64,000 nucleotides of DNA from Arachis hypogaea (taxonomy: Eukaryota; Streptophyta; Magnoliopsida; Fabales; Fabaceae), in NCBI RefSeq assembly GCF_003086295.3, contig NC_092048.1, positions 74,858,290 to 74,922,289 on the forward strand, given 5' to 3'. Both the position numbers and the translations under genes were made by a program. The notes beneath the pieces are model-generated. The model was not told where the DNA came from. It worked only from the letters and a program-made list of their open reading frames with translations, and ran no database searches. Within the stretch, counting starts at the first letter, position 1. Each line of letters starts with the position of its first letter. Shown piece after piece: positions 9,885-21,200 of the stretch.

Positions 9885-11262
9885 ATGCTACTACTGAAGC
9901 TCGGGATGGGGGTCAACAATCGCACCAGGCTGTGGCTCATGCTCAGGCTCGGGCTGTGGGACTGGAGGTGGTACTGGCTGTGGCTTTGGAATGTCATGCT
10001 GGACCTCAGGAGGCTGCTAGACCTCAGTGGTGGCCTGCGTCTCTGGTGGTGCCTCCTGCTGTGTCGGCTCCTCACTATGCTCCTCCTCCTGATCCTGCTC
10101 GTCAGAAGCGGGAGACTCTGGAAGTGGAGGGAGCTCAATGCCCTACGATGCAAATACCTGGTCTATGTGGTCAAGACGTCGCATGACACGATGCTCGAAG
10201 CGCACCATGAAGCGAAGAAGGTGCTGCACTAACAGATAAGTCGGCTCAGGTGCTGGTGGTGGTGGTGGCAAGGATGCTGCGGCTGCTGTGGAAGAAGAGG
10301 GTCCTGCTGCCTCAACTACCGCTCTAGCCCGAGAACGACATCTAGTCGGGGGCTTCTCTTGCACCCATCCACCCCATGGAATAGTAACTTCCTTGTCGTC
10401 GTCATCTGGGGTGGTGGTGTCGCATCATCGTTCTCCCACGGGACATCAGCTAGCTCAGCTAAACTAGTAACCAGCGTAGGAAACGGTAGCAAGCCGCGGA
10501 TATGAGCTCTCCACATGCTATGCCTAATCAGCTGGGGGAAATACACCTCTTTCCCTTCCATGACGCACCCAATCAGAATTAGCATATCCATCAGAATTTC
10601 TGAGAAGTGAGTGGTAGGCAAGACATAGTGGGCAAATATCTACTGCCAGGTCCTAGCCTCCCTAGACAGATATGCAGATAGCATCCCCTTAGGCTTCTTC
10701 TTGTTCGAATCCATCACCCAGGGAGCATCTGGTGTAGCAATCACGCGCTTAAGCGCCTCATAGTCAAAAGTCATGAGAGGATAGCCACCTCTACCTGCTG
10801 GTAGGCACAAGTGTCAGGAGTACCAACTTTGCAAAGCAGTGCATCCCCTATAGCCTCCTCAGTGATCATAATCTCTCTACCCCTTACGTGCACTGAATCC
10901 AAGTTCACTCGGAAGAAGTTACAGTAAAACTCCTTAACCCATGAGATGTTAATCCTTCCTAGGTCCCTATCAACGAAATCCAATCCCAACTCCAAAATAC
11001 GGGTGTTTATGGCACGCCTCACGTCATTGGGAAGATTCAGCTTCCTCTCAATGTTCAAATTTTTCTTTGTATAACGGCAAAAGCGTAACTCGCAGTAGAG
11101 GTTGGGGAATTTGATTGAATCAGTGGACGGAAGTAACTAATTTTCTTTGTCTTCTTCATTTAGCGGATTCTTGGCATAGTTAGCATATGGTGAGGGGGTA
11201 GAGGTCTTGGAGCGCTTCCTCTTTTTGAAAGTGGTGGCTATAGCTTTTCCTCTATCCGACAT
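9869..11262 (-). pseudogene. ORF3 of the B element: 'putative plant transposon protein'-like domain, broken
   Basis: Likely start at MSDRGKAIATTFKKRKR (11262), directly after an acceptor-like TTTTTCAG on the - strand. TAG at 11139-11137 interrupts; the same frame continues to 10771. A frameshift near 10770 then leads through KKKPKGMLSAYLSREARTW and a TAG near 10640 to the region MLILIGCVMEGKEVYFPQL, and on to an acidic, Pro/Gln-rich tail with further stops. Shared features with ORF2 of C and D: FY-N near the start, VRGRE, a W then 'LPTTHFSE' segment, and 'G-EV'. I relate it, from memory, to the plant domain Pfam PF20167. Function unknown. Non-functional here. Confidence 0.65.
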
Positions 11263-12639
11263 CCTGAAAAACAGAGATGACACAATGTAAGTAGATAGCC
11301 AAATAGGTATAAAGCACTCAAAGCAAAGCATACTCGTGAAGTGAATAAAGAAAGGAGATTTCTTGGAATGCAAGCAAACATAATTCAGAATTCAAACCGA
11401 ACTTCAAACCAAGAATTCAAACCATATCTTGCACATTACTTGTTCACTAAGCTTAGGAAGCACCATATCCAAAAGAATGATCTAAAGAGTTAAGTTAAAA
11501 ACCAAAAGAAGTTAGTCGGTTAAATAGGTTAAAGTTAGAAATCAGTTTGAAAATTAATGATATGGTGGTTACCAGCTCAATTCGAAAGGAATGCACAAAA
11601 CAGGGATGTAAGTACGTTCACAATCATGAAATGTAACAAGTCATTGATGATGAAATATGATATAGCTAGAAAGCAGATAATATGGAACAAACCATCAATT
11701 AATGCAAGGATCACTAGTATCAAATGAATTTGTGTTGGTGAAATCAAGACCTTGAGAAACAAGTAAATCAAGCACATTTAACACCAATCCTAACAATGCA
11801 TACAAGTCACAAGTTCAAATATGAATTGGAAACCTCATGGTCTATGTGACTTAATGAGACTATGTATGAACACAATGAACTACTTGGTCACATAGATTAG
11901 AATATTCAAACTTGTGTGTCTATGCAAAAGAGGCACAAAATTTTAAGGAAATCATAAGTGATGGTCAATTAGAAAATTCATTCAAACCATTCAATGCCTA
12001 TACGCAAATCATCATGCATAACAAGCAAAGAGTATAAGCAAGACCAAAACTTGTTCCTGAAGATTTTCCAAAACCATTTGGGCAGCAAAGTGCTAATTGA
12101 ACAGAAATCATCAACTAGAAATTGCTACACCCATCAAACAAGGTCAGTTTAAGGACTATAGTTAAGAAAAATTCGGCAGCATTTCAGCAGCAAATTGGCT
12201 ATTTTTCAAATTCAAACAGTCAAATTAGATTCCATATGAGTTCATTAACAATTAGAAACACAAATCACATATATGAGTTCATATGGATGTAACAGATAGC
12301 CAATAGTTCAGCAACAAAGCATTTCAAACAGCACAAAGAACAGGGGCAGTTGCTTCAATTAGCATTCCCTTCACCAATCCATCACAAGTAAGCAGCATCA
12401 ACAGAATAAATGAACACAGAGTGATGCAACAAAACAGAGCAATTTCACATAGCAACAGAAATTGACACAAGCCTAAATCCATTACTCAGCCCAGATTCGC
12501 TAACCACCTAAATCAAACTAAACTAACTAACTAAGCTAATCTAACTAAACTAATGTAATTAACAGTAAGCAGTAAAAAGGATGTAGAACAGGGGGGTATG
12601 GAACCTGGAATGCAGAAACTGAACGGGGCAACTGAAGGG
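11263..12639 (-). other. AT-rich noncoding stretch between the GC island and ORF3
   Basis: About 1.4 kb, no credible ORF. It ends (on the - strand) in CTCTGTTTTTCAG next to the ORF3 ATG, so it could be an intron whose donor I cannot place with confidence, or a long 5' UTR. Confidence 0.4.
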
Positions 12640-12950
12640 AAGATGAAGTGGTGCGTTTGTTCGACATCACCGTAGAGCTCGCCGTCGATGACAATGGTGG
12701 TCGCGGCAGTGCTTGGGGGCGGCGCTGAGGCTAGCTGTGAGAGAAGGCAGAGATAGAGAGGGTTGAGTGGAAGAGAGGGAGTGATGAAGAGGAGGTTGGG
12801 CGGTAATAGCGGCGGCGATGGTTGCGGGTTGCTCGCCGGAGGGCAGCCGGTGGTGGTTGCTCAGAGGTGAGAAGTTGAAGATGGAGGGAAATAGAACGTT
12901 AGAGGTGAAGAGGGGTATTGCACGAATGCGCTAGGGCTTCGCGTCTCCGG
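12640..12950 (-). other. GC-rich island resembling a plant gene 5' exon, inside the B element
   Basis: GC content rises sharply against the AT-rich surroundings. On the - strand the sequence reads like a plant 5' UTR or first exon: C/T-rich (CTCTCTATCTCTGCC), then CCGGCGAGC and GCCGCCGC runs. No long frame survives. It could be a captured host gene segment; this is inference from composition. Confidence 0.35.
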
Positions 12951-13420
12951 GGTAAGTAAAAATTTGAATCCACGCGTGCGCGCACCATGCGCGTCCGCGT
13001 GGGTGGAGGTATTTAAGGATTGGCGCGGAAGCACCATACACGCCTACGCGTAAATGGGAGAATTAGGGGTCGGCGCGAACGCGTACGGTGCGCGTCCGTG
13101 CAGGTATGCTGGGCCAGAGGCACAAAAGAGGCCCAGAGTTGGCACAACTATCGGGTCCTTTGGCCTGGGTGATGCTAAAATACATCGACGCGGGCGCACT
13201 GTGCGCGTTTGCGTGGATGGTATGAGCTTATTGAATGGGCGCGAAGGCGCGAAGTACGCCAACGCGTGTATGAAGAAACAGGGAGTGGCGCGGACGCGTA
13301 CAGCGTGCGTCCGCGTGAGTTGAGACACAGAGTTTGCCCAAAAGTCGCACAACTCTCTGGTCCTTGGCCCAGATAGTTGAGATAAGCAGCCTACACGCGC
13401 GCGCGATTTGCGCTTGTGCG
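12951..13420 (-). repeat. CpG-rich CGCGT/ACGCG repeats, internal to the B element
   Basis: Clusters of CGCGTGCGCGCACC, CGCGTCCGCGTG and similar, several short and spaced through 470 bp. They resemble the CpG cluster in the B LTR (16920-17065). Alternating purine-pyrimidine. Reading frames here are low-complexity. The duplicated copy starts within this array at 38288. Confidence 0.6.
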
Positions 13421-13740
13421 TGGCATGGGTTTTTCTCTCTCTCTTTTTTTTAATGAGCATCAAAAGACCTCATAACTTTCCATCCTTCTCTAAGACTCTA
13501 GAACTAGCTAAGGTGCAAGATTAAGCACATTTTGAAACTTAGGGGGTTTTCCCAAACAACTTGAGAAAACTTGCAATTCAAGCAAAAACTCAATTCAAAG
13601 ATTCATCCCTTATTAAAGCATAGAATGTATAAACACCTTAGTAAGCAAAGAAAAATATACCAAGAAGTAAAGAAACTATATACAACGGAACCCAATTCAT
13701 TCATTCATTATATCTACAAGAGAATGGAAAGAGTTTACCA

Positions 13741-13760
13741 TGGTGGGGTGTCTCCCACCA
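13741..13760 (-). ncRNA. conserved hairpin 47 nt after the ORF2 stop (B family)
   Basis: On the - strand TGGTGGG, loop AGACAC, CCCACCA: seven Watson-Crick pairs. Same place relative to the upstream stop codon as in the A/C family and the same loop length of six; the outer pairs differ in a compensated way. In the second copy (38746-38764) one C is missing, probably a sequencing error. Confidence 0.6.
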
Positions 13761-13807
13761 AGAACTTTTAGTTTAAGTCCTTAAGTTGGACATTGGGAGG
13801 CTTCTTG

Positions 13808-14158
13808 CTAAGGTGGCTTATGCTTGTATCCATCCTTGAACCTCCAAGAGTGCTTGTCCTTCACTCGGTTGTCAGAAGTTCCAACCTTCTTCATTAAGCT
13901 TTGGTGAGGTCCTCCCCAAGACATGAGCTCCCGGAATTGACTATCATGGGATAGTCCAGGATCCCATATCTTGTCCTCGCACCCATCTTCTAGTTGATTG
14001 CCTTGACTTTGTCTGGGCGACGAGAAAACAGAATTCTCATGGAAGCACCAAACTACTCTCCTAGACCCATTTAATTGAGCATTACACCAATCCATGCTCT
14101 TCAATTTCGAGCTTCCCACCATAATGAGCCTAGATTTAGAACGCCAACCACTAAACAT
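13808..14158 (-). CDS. B-element ORF2, small protein of unknown function (116 aa)
   Basis: Open from MFSGWRSKSRLIMVG to the stop at 13808. Basic and Trp-rich (WCFHEN near residue 37, RELMSWGGPHQSLMKK near 75, DKHSWRFKDGYKHKPP at the end). No known domain recognised. It starts 9 bases after the ORF1 stop, so the two may be read from one RNA. The second copy (38811-39160) is frameshifted. I recall similar predicted proteins throughout Arachis, consistent with a repeat-encoded ORF. A coding role is plausible, not proven. Confidence 0.5.
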   Translation of the reverse strand: MFSGWRSKSRLIMVGSSKLKSMDWCNAQLNGSRRVVWCFHENSVFSSPRQSQGNQLEDGCEDKIWDPGLSHDSQFRELMSWGGPHQSLMKKVGTSDNRVKDKHSWRFKDGYKHKPP

Positions 14159-14167
14159 CCTCCTCTT

Positions 14168-15648
14168 TCACTTAATTCCACAAAGCGCCCTAAGTTGGCC
14201 ATCCGTTTCAAGCAAACCATACTCAAGTGGGATAATAAAGCTGAGAGTTAGAAGTTTTACCCACTCAAGCGAAGGATTGGATGATGAATTAGGTGGAGGA
14301 GTTCCCAAAGATCTTGATAAAGCATGCTCTACTCCCGTCCATCCTCTTCTAGAGGTTTCCACCACTTGGCAAGGTTCTTCAAGTTCCTCCTCATGCCAAG
14401 CTTCCTCAAGATCACATTCTTCTTCCCTATCACTCTCATCATAGATAGGAGGTATAGTGAAATCTACCTCATCATCAAGTCTAGGCAATTTGGGGAAGGA
14501 CTCTTCAAACTCGAAAGGATCATATGTTGATTCGAAATCATCATAGATAGGAGCGCCTGTTGCTTGGAATACTTCTCCCAGTTCTTCACCCTCAGTAGGC
14601 TTTGGAGGTTTCAAGTCTTCCTCAACCTTGCTTTCTGATCCACTGGGGAAAGGTTCAACAAGATCGTCAAGGGAATTGATCAACATGGGCAAAAAATCAC
14701 TAGTGATGGAATCCACTTCTTGATCAATTTCCTTCAACTCTCTGTTTACTTCCGCAACATTACTCTTCTCTTCAATATCGCCTCCAAACTTTTTGGAAGA
14801 AGGTTCTTCAATTTGAGATTCCTTTACGTGCTCAACGTATCCTAAACATCCATCCACTACTTCCTTTTGTTCGCTAATCTCTATCTTCTCCTCTTGTTGT
14901 CCTTTTTGCTTCAATTCTCGTTCATCACCATGGAGCTTCAAGTTCATACCCTCACTAAGCTCCTTGATTGTTTCTCCATATTCAACAATGGGGGTGCATG
15001 AACTTAGGTGGGACGTTAAGTGATTCACGGCTTCTACCATGCTAGCTATCTTTGCTCTTAGCTCCTTAAACTTAGTTTCATCCTCCTCTTGCCGCCTTAA
15101 GATGCGAGATTCAAGGTCTCTCAGTTCTAATATGAAGACTTCATCGGAAGATGGTGTTGGAAGAGAGAATTCATCGGTTAAGGAAAGATTGTTGTAATCG
15201 GAAGGTGGTTCATATTGGTGGAGTTCTTGAGGTGGTGTATGTGGAATTTGTGGTTCTTGGGAATATTGGTATTGGGATGGTGGTTGTTCTATGTGTGATT
15301 CAAATGGTGGTTGATATGGTGTGTATGAATTATGGTCCTGTAGAGTGGAATGGTGGTGTGAGGCCTGTGAGTATGATGTGTGGCGATATTGAGGAATGGG
15401 GTCACATGCATATGATGATTGTGGTTGACAACCACAATAAGGGTCATCACACACATTAGATTGATATACGCTAGGATCAGAATTATACCATAAGAGTTCG
15501 TAGGAGGTTGTTGCCATGAAGGTTGTTCATAAGCTTGAGGTTCCTCCCATCCTTGATTCCCAAATCCTTGATGCATATCCTCATTAGAGCTTCCATTTCC
15601 TACAACATAGTTTGAACTACACTCATAGCCAAAAGGATGAGAATTCAT
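14168..15648 (-). pseudogene. B-element ORF1, Pro/Gln/Tyr-rich then acidic coiled-coil protein, one frameshift
   Basis: The start chosen is MNSHPFGYECSSNY at 15648. The frame slips near 15490 (one base missing before TATAATTCTG); the second frame, open as a 449-codon ORF from 15517, carries on to the TGA at 14170-14168. N-terminal part is rich in Pro, Gln, Tyr, His and Ser. A coiled-coil-like segment (LRDLESRILRRQEEDETKFK) follows at about residue 130 of the 449-aa frame, then a long Glu/Asp/Lys-rich region. It occupies the gag position, just after the PBS and leader, but has no recognisable gag core or zinc knuckle. Function unknown; it might be a highly diverged structural protein. Confidence 0.55.
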
Positions 15649-15786
15649 AATGGAAGAGAAAATAAAAACAAAGGGCAATAAAAAAAATAAAGAAAATAAA
15701 ATCCTAACTAGTAAAAACTGGTAAACAAACCAAAGTTCAAGCTATTCACAATATATACAATAGCCAATAACATAGCACCATTGGAT

Positions 15787-15803
15787 CCCCGGCAACGGCG
15801 CCA
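15787..15803 (-). promoter_or_regulatory. primer-binding site of the B element
   Basis: On the - strand TGGCGCCGTTGCCGGGG, six bases inside the 5' LTR end. The same PBS type occurs in families C and D. From memory it is the Tat/Ogre type usually assigned to tRNA-Arg. Confidence 0.8.
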
Positions 15804-15809
15804 TTAATT

Positions 15810-17362
15810 TGACACCGAGAATTCTTGTCGGTAAGGAATTTCACAAAAAATTTACGTTGCAAGTATAGCTCCAAACCAACAAACAACTCTCACATCAAAT
15901 TAAATTTTAGGATGTCATAAAGAACAAACCCCAAATAAGAAATAACCAGAGTATTTGGACTCCGGGTCGTCTCCCTAGGAAGCAATGTAGTGCAAGCGTA
16001 TTGGCTACGATGGGGTAAAAGGGGGTTTTGTTTATGAGACGGCAAGAAAGTAAACTGAGTGAGTAAGTAAAGAAAATAAAATAAAGAACTCTTGGCTAAG
16101 ACTTGCGTACTTGAGATCACCGTCCTAGTTAACAAACCAATTATTGACAATTATGAGAGGCCAACCCATTAAATCTACTTTTCGAAGCCTTAAGTACGTA
16201 ACATTTACTCCTAGACTTGAAGTATGTCAAATAGGCTTGATCACATCCACCCCTAAGTCCTAACCTACCTACTAATTGGCTTAGTAGTGGGTTAGCGTCA
16301 ATGGGCTTCAAATTGATCACCCAGGGTTCTCAAATCACCAAATCCATTATGTCCAAAAACTCAAGATCACTCAAGTCCCTTGGCTTAGGCCAAAAGTTGA
16401 CAAAACTACTCAAAAACTAAAGAGAGTATTTCATCAAACACTTAGAATGCGATAAAAGTCAACATCATAAATTGCAAGGATACTAAAATCTACCACTATT
16501 AATTGCAAGAAAGGGAGATCACAACTCAATTCATCAATCAAAGAAACATCAACATCAAAATTGAATTAAAGTTAACAAATCCAACATGAGTCATCATCAC
16601 AAAAGAGAGCAAAATGAGAAATTAACATAAAAACTAAGAGAGTCAAGATGTAGAGATGAGAAATTATCAACGAAGCAACATGAGATCAAGTAATCAAACA
16701 TGAAATTAAAATAATCTAACCTAATCCTAACCTAATTCTAGAGAGAAGAAGGAGCTTCTCTCTCTAGAAAACTAACTAAAGGCTCATGTTGGCTAAACTC
16801 ATTGCTCCCTCCTTTGCTTGCACTTCAATTCTGCATGAAATACACTCAGAAACAAGTTGGATTTGGGCCTGGGCAGCTCAAAAATCGCCCCCAGCATTTT
16901 GCCTTCAAGTGGGCCACGTGAGAGTATCGGCACGTGCGCGCCATGTGCGCGTGTGCATTGATTGGCGAATTCTCAACCCGCGCGGATGCGGCGTATACGC
17001 GTGCGCGTCTATAGGTAAAACCGCTTTTGCGCGTGTGCGCCTGGTGCGCGTGCGCGTCCTTTGGTGCATTCCCAATATTTGTTTCTTCATGCATTCTTCC
17101 TTTTTGTATGCTTTTCTCCTCATTTCTTCCATCCAATATTTGCCTTATGGACCTGAATTCACTCATCAAATATATCAAGGCATCGAATAGAATTAAAGTG
17201 AATTAAAATCACCAATTTAGGGCCTAAAAAGCACGTTTTTATACTTATGCAAAATTCAAGGGAGAATTACAAAACCATGCTATTTCATTGAATAAATGCG
17301 AGAAAAGGTGACAAAATCCCCCAAAATAAGCACAAGATAAATCATGAAATCGGGGTTTATCA
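15810..17362 (-). repeat. 5' LTR of the B element (1553 bp)
   Basis: On the - strand starts TGATAAACCCC and ends CGGTGTCA. TATAAAAAC at 17243-17235 is a TATA candidate. The CpG cluster lies at 16920-17065, downstream of that TATA, so it would be in the transcribed leader. Confidence 0.9.
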
Positions 17363-17745
17363 GGTGGTGGTACCTGCAAGGGACTCCGATGCTTAAGTTA
17401 GCAAGGGTATTAAGCAGGTTTTTTGTAGAATCAGAGTATGAGTTATACCTGTGTGCTCCAGTGTATTTATAATGATGAGGAGTGACCTTTTTGGAGATAA
17501 GGTAGTTATCTTATCTTATTTTATCTTTGGGTGAGGTCATCTTATCTTCAAGGGAACCGCCCTTATCTCTATAGGCTTGGGCTGCCTTTGGGTTTGGGTC
17601 GTGTTCCTCTGTTCAGGCCCTTATTGGGCTTTTCTGGTGATTTGGCCAAGCTCTTTGAGAAGAGGTCGGATGGTCTGACCTGAAGAGGTCGGTCGTCTTT
17701 TCGCTAAACAGCCCGGGTCGGACAGCTCGACCCAGGGTATGAATA
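17363..17745 (-). repeat. LTR-like fragment of an unidentified element
   Basis: On the - strand it contains TATAAATA (17471-17464), followed by sequence ending in CATCGGAGTCCCTTGCAGG, which reads like the U3/R end of a different LTR; upstream it has repeated AGGTCGG/CCGACC words (17660-17735). Both ends are cut by neighbours. No protein. Family not recognised. Confidence 0.45.
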
Positions 17746-17761
17746 GCAAGCTAGACGGTGG

Positions 17762-19826
17762 TTGGATTATACGGCTAGTACTTCGGCCTCTCTTAAGGAA
17801 CATACCGAATCACTAGGCGGTACTGAGAGTGACTTGGAGTCCGCTACTTCCTATTCTTCTGTTGGCACTACTAATACATCTTTGTTTCCTACAGGTGAGC
17901 CACACATGGCGTTGTCACGACGGATCACTTTGCATGAGCAAGGAGCTCCGGATATCATACTTCAACCTTTGCAAGCAAGGTATCCTAACCTTGATCCCAA
18001 CTTTGAGTTGAAGAGTAGCTTGATACATCTACTTCCTAAATATCATGGGTTGCCGGGTCAAGACCCCATCCGACATCTAAAGGATTTTCAAGTTGCATGT
18101 TCTACGGCTCGAAGGCATGAAACCGATGAGGTGGCTATTATGGTTTTTGCCTCCCCTTTCTCTCTTGAAGGGCAAGCAAAGACATGGTTTTATTCGCTAC
18201 CGGATGAGATTGCGACTGATTGGGATTTCTTGAGAAGAGAGTTTCTAGATAAGTTCTTCCTACTGGAGAAGACCGACTACATCTGGAAGGGGATTTCGGG
18301 TATAATGCAAAAAGACCAAGAGAGTTTGTACGAGTATTGGTCTTAGTTTAAGAGGCTATTGGAATCTTGTCTATACCATGGAATGAACACTCACTTGCTC
18401 ATTAGCTACTTCACCGGAGGTCTTTGTGTGGAAGATAGAAGATTGCTCACCGCTTCTAGTGGTGGTCCCCTTTCGAAAAATAAGACAGAGGGAGAAGCTT
18501 GGAATTTGCTAAAGGATGTTGCTGAGGCTACACAACATGCAAAGGTGAGAAGTAATCCTCTCAAGGGTGTGGTAGAACCATCCCCTTCCAAATCAAGCCT
18601 AACCAAAGCACTTGGGGATATGACCACCATCCTCACGCAAATACAAAAGGATCAAAAGGAATACTACTCCATCCAAGCCGTCCAAGCCCCACCTCCAGTT
18701 GCTCAACTTGAAGGCCCTCCTAGGATTTGTGGTTTGTGCTCTAGCACCACACATTACACCGATCAATGCCATCAAATTCAAGAGGAACATGCTCTTGTAG
18801 TGGCCAATGTGAACTACAACAACTGTCCACCCTATCCTTCTCAAGGCCAAAACAACTACCCTCATGGTAGTAATCAACATCAAGGGTGGAGGGATAATGC
18901 ACAAGGGAGCAATCAAAACCAAAGATGGAACAACTCTTCTTCTCACCACAATAACAACCAATCTTCATCTCAATACCACCATAACAACACCAACCACCAA
19001 GCCAACCAAGGTCACTCCAACCAAAACCAAAATAACTACACCAAATACCAAGCACCACACCATAGACAACAATCCAACCAAACCTCTCCATCTTCCAACA
19101 ATCAAGTTGATGAGCTTAGAGCCGCCATGGAAAAACGGGACGAGAGCAACAAGGCTCAATTTGATGCCTTGGGCGCTCAATTGGCTAACCTTACTAACAT
19201 GCTTTCAAAGATGGCCATGTCAAACCAACCCTCAACCTCTAACAACAACACCAACTAACCCTCAAGCTCTTCTAACCTTCCATCCCAACCCCAACCAAAC
19301 CCAAAGGGCGGTCTCAACGCCATCACTCTACAGTCGGGGACTACATTGGAGGAGATACCTCCAAGGGTCATGGAAGACATTCATGAGGAAGAAGTGGTTG
19401 TTGAAGCTCCACATAAAGAAGAGGAGGTAGCCAAAAGGCATGACGAAGAAGGAGTAAGTCTCAAGGAACCCAAGAGGAAAGCTGTAGTGGATGAGTCCAT
19501 TCCTATTCCATTCCCTTCCATGGTGAAGAAGGCAAAGAAAACACTGGAATTTTATTTGAACATGCTTCAAGTGTTCAAAAAGGTTGAGGTAACCATACCA
19601 TTTCTTGATGCTATTCAACAAATTCCAAAGTATGCAAAATTTTTGAAAGACTTGTGTACACACAAGGATAGGGTAGGAGAATTGGAGACATTATCCTTGG
19701 GTAGTTCAATTCTTCCTTGATGGAACCTATTCCAAAGAAATGTGGTGACCCTGGACCTTGTTTGGTGTCTTGTTGTATTGGTGGGCGCACTTTTCATGAT
19801 TGTATGTGTGACTTGGGAGCAATTGT
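17762..19826 (+). pseudogene. gag-protease fragment with zinc knuckle, element E
   Basis: One frame is open from 17762 to 19720 except for TAG at 18344 and TAA at 19256. The gag core is at about residues 80-190 (FELKSSLIHLLPKYHGLPGQ, AKTWFYSLP, YEYW). A CX2CX4HX4C zinc knuckle (CGLC...H...C) is at 18728-18769. A His/Asn/Gln-rich linker follows, then the AITLQSG motif (19319-19339) typical of the gag-protease junction in Athila/Tat elements. A frameshift near 19716 leads to the protease start (KKCGDPGPCLVSC, CDLGA), which is cut at 19826. Clearly a Ty3/gypsy gag, distinct from those of A, C and D. Non-functional. Confidence 0.8.
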
Positions 19827-19849
19827 TTAAAGTGTTAGCATCATGTAGA

Positions 19850-20957
19850 GTAGTTTCTAGAGAGAGAAGCTCCCTCTTCTCTCTAGAATTAGGTTAGGTT
19901 AAGTTAATCTCTTCTAGATCTAGGTTCAATCTCATGTTTTCATCTTCTTTCCTTTATGAATTCTTGTTTCTACTATTTGATTTTCATGGTTTGTAGTGTT
20001 AATTTTCCTTTTATGCTCTCTTTTATGTTCATGGATGCTCTTGTTGGATTTGGATCCCTTTTAATGCAATTTAATGTTTGATGTTCTTTTATTGTTGATT
20101 TGAGTTGTGATCTTACTTTCCTTACAATCAGTAGTTGGTAGATTTATAATTCTTGCATATTTACCATGCTTTCCATTTATACCTACCAAGTGTTTAACAA
20201 AATACTTGGTTGGGCTTTAGAGTAGACTTTGAGCATTCTTGGCTTGGAAAGAGTAATTAGGTAATCTTGAGTCATGAATACCCAACTAATGTTGGTGATC
20301 TAGAGTTGTTAGTTAATATGATTTTCATTGACTCTAATCTTTTGCTAATTCTATTAGTGAGTTGATTAGTACATTTGGATTGAGGTTAACTAGTCTTGTT
20401 TGACTTTCTCTTATGGAAGATAATGTGATACCTTCTTCCCATATTGGAGATGACAAAATGAGATAGATTCTTGTTATTATTGTGATATGATTGATTAGTC
20501 TTGTTTGACATTCTCCCTATGTGAAGATAACATGATACCTTCTTCTATTTCTTGGAGTTGACTAAATAAGATGAATTAATCATTGTATGACTAGGATAGA
20601 AAGCCTATGATCTCAACCCTTGCCATCAATGTCTCTCTTTATTACTTGCTTTCTTTAGTTATTTGCTTAATTTACTTTTCTTGTCATTTAATTATTCTTG
20701 CCATCTACTTTTCTTGTAAAAAAATATAAAATCAAACCCCCTTACATTTTCATAGCCAATAATCATACACTTCATTGCAATTCTTTGTGAGATGACCTGG
20801 AGTCTAAATACTTCGGTTATAAATTCATTGGGGTTTGTTCTTGTGACAAAAACCAAAATTTAATTTGATGTGAGAGTTGTTTGTTGGTTTGGAGCTATGC
20901 TTACAACGAAGAAATTCCTTTCTTTAGGAAGAAAATCTATACCGACAACAATTTCTC
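19850..20957 (+). repeat. B-like LTR fragment, + orientation
   Basis: Diverged match to the B LTR read on the opposite strand: AGAGAGAAGCTCC and TAGGTTAGGTTAA near the start, GAGTTGTGATCT, and GATGTGAGAGTTGTTTG then GGAGCTATGCTTACAAC near the end. It starts directly after the broken protease of element E and stops about 10 bases short of the expected LTR end. It may be the 3' LTR of element E after a large internal deletion. Confidence 0.65.
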
Positions 20958-21200
20958 ATTATCAAGTCCTCATTCAATTGAAGGACTAACTCTCCTCTGT
21001 CCACATCAATCACAGCTCTTGCTGTGGCTAGGAAGGGTCTTCCTAGGATGATGGATTCATCCTCATCCTTCCCAATTTCTAGGATTATGAAATCAGCAGG
21101 GATGTATAGGCCTTTAACCTTCACCAAGACATCCTCTACAAGTCTATAAGCCTGTTTCCTTGAGTTGTCTGCCATCTCTAGTGAGATTTTTGCAGCTTGT
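20958..21200 (-). pseudogene. A-family protease fragment on the - strand
   Basis: About 70 residues of the protease region: MADNSRKQAYRLVEDVLVKV, IPADFIILEIG, ILGRPFLATARAV, DRGELVLQLNE. Matches 3040-3240 of the first element and 26680-26880 of element C. No other part of that element is present; element C begins directly at its end. Confidence 0.8.

Larger units (their letters stand above)
7336..17362 (-). mobile_element. B-family non-autonomous LTR retrotransposon
   Basis: On the - strand the order is 5' LTR (17362-15810), PBS, ORF1, ORF2, hairpin, CpG-rich and GC-rich noncoding stretches, ORF3, internal PPT-like module, 3' noncoding region, PPT and 3' LTR (8182-7336). The two LTRs match over 7336-8182 and 16516-17362; the remainder of the left LTR is cut off by the A-family insertion. 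LTR ends are TGATAAACCCC and CGGTGTCA. No gag with recognisable core, protease, RT or integrase is seen. Movement would need proteins from another element. Confidence 0.85.

Noticed and set aside
9869..10232. Trp/Leu-rich and Ala-rich + strand frames
   Set aside because: Antisense of the Pro/Gln-rich tail of B ORF3.
18599..19430. Several antisense and shifted frames over the E gag (His/Asn/Gln-rich region)
   Set aside because: Shadows of the CAA/CAC/AAC-rich gag linker.
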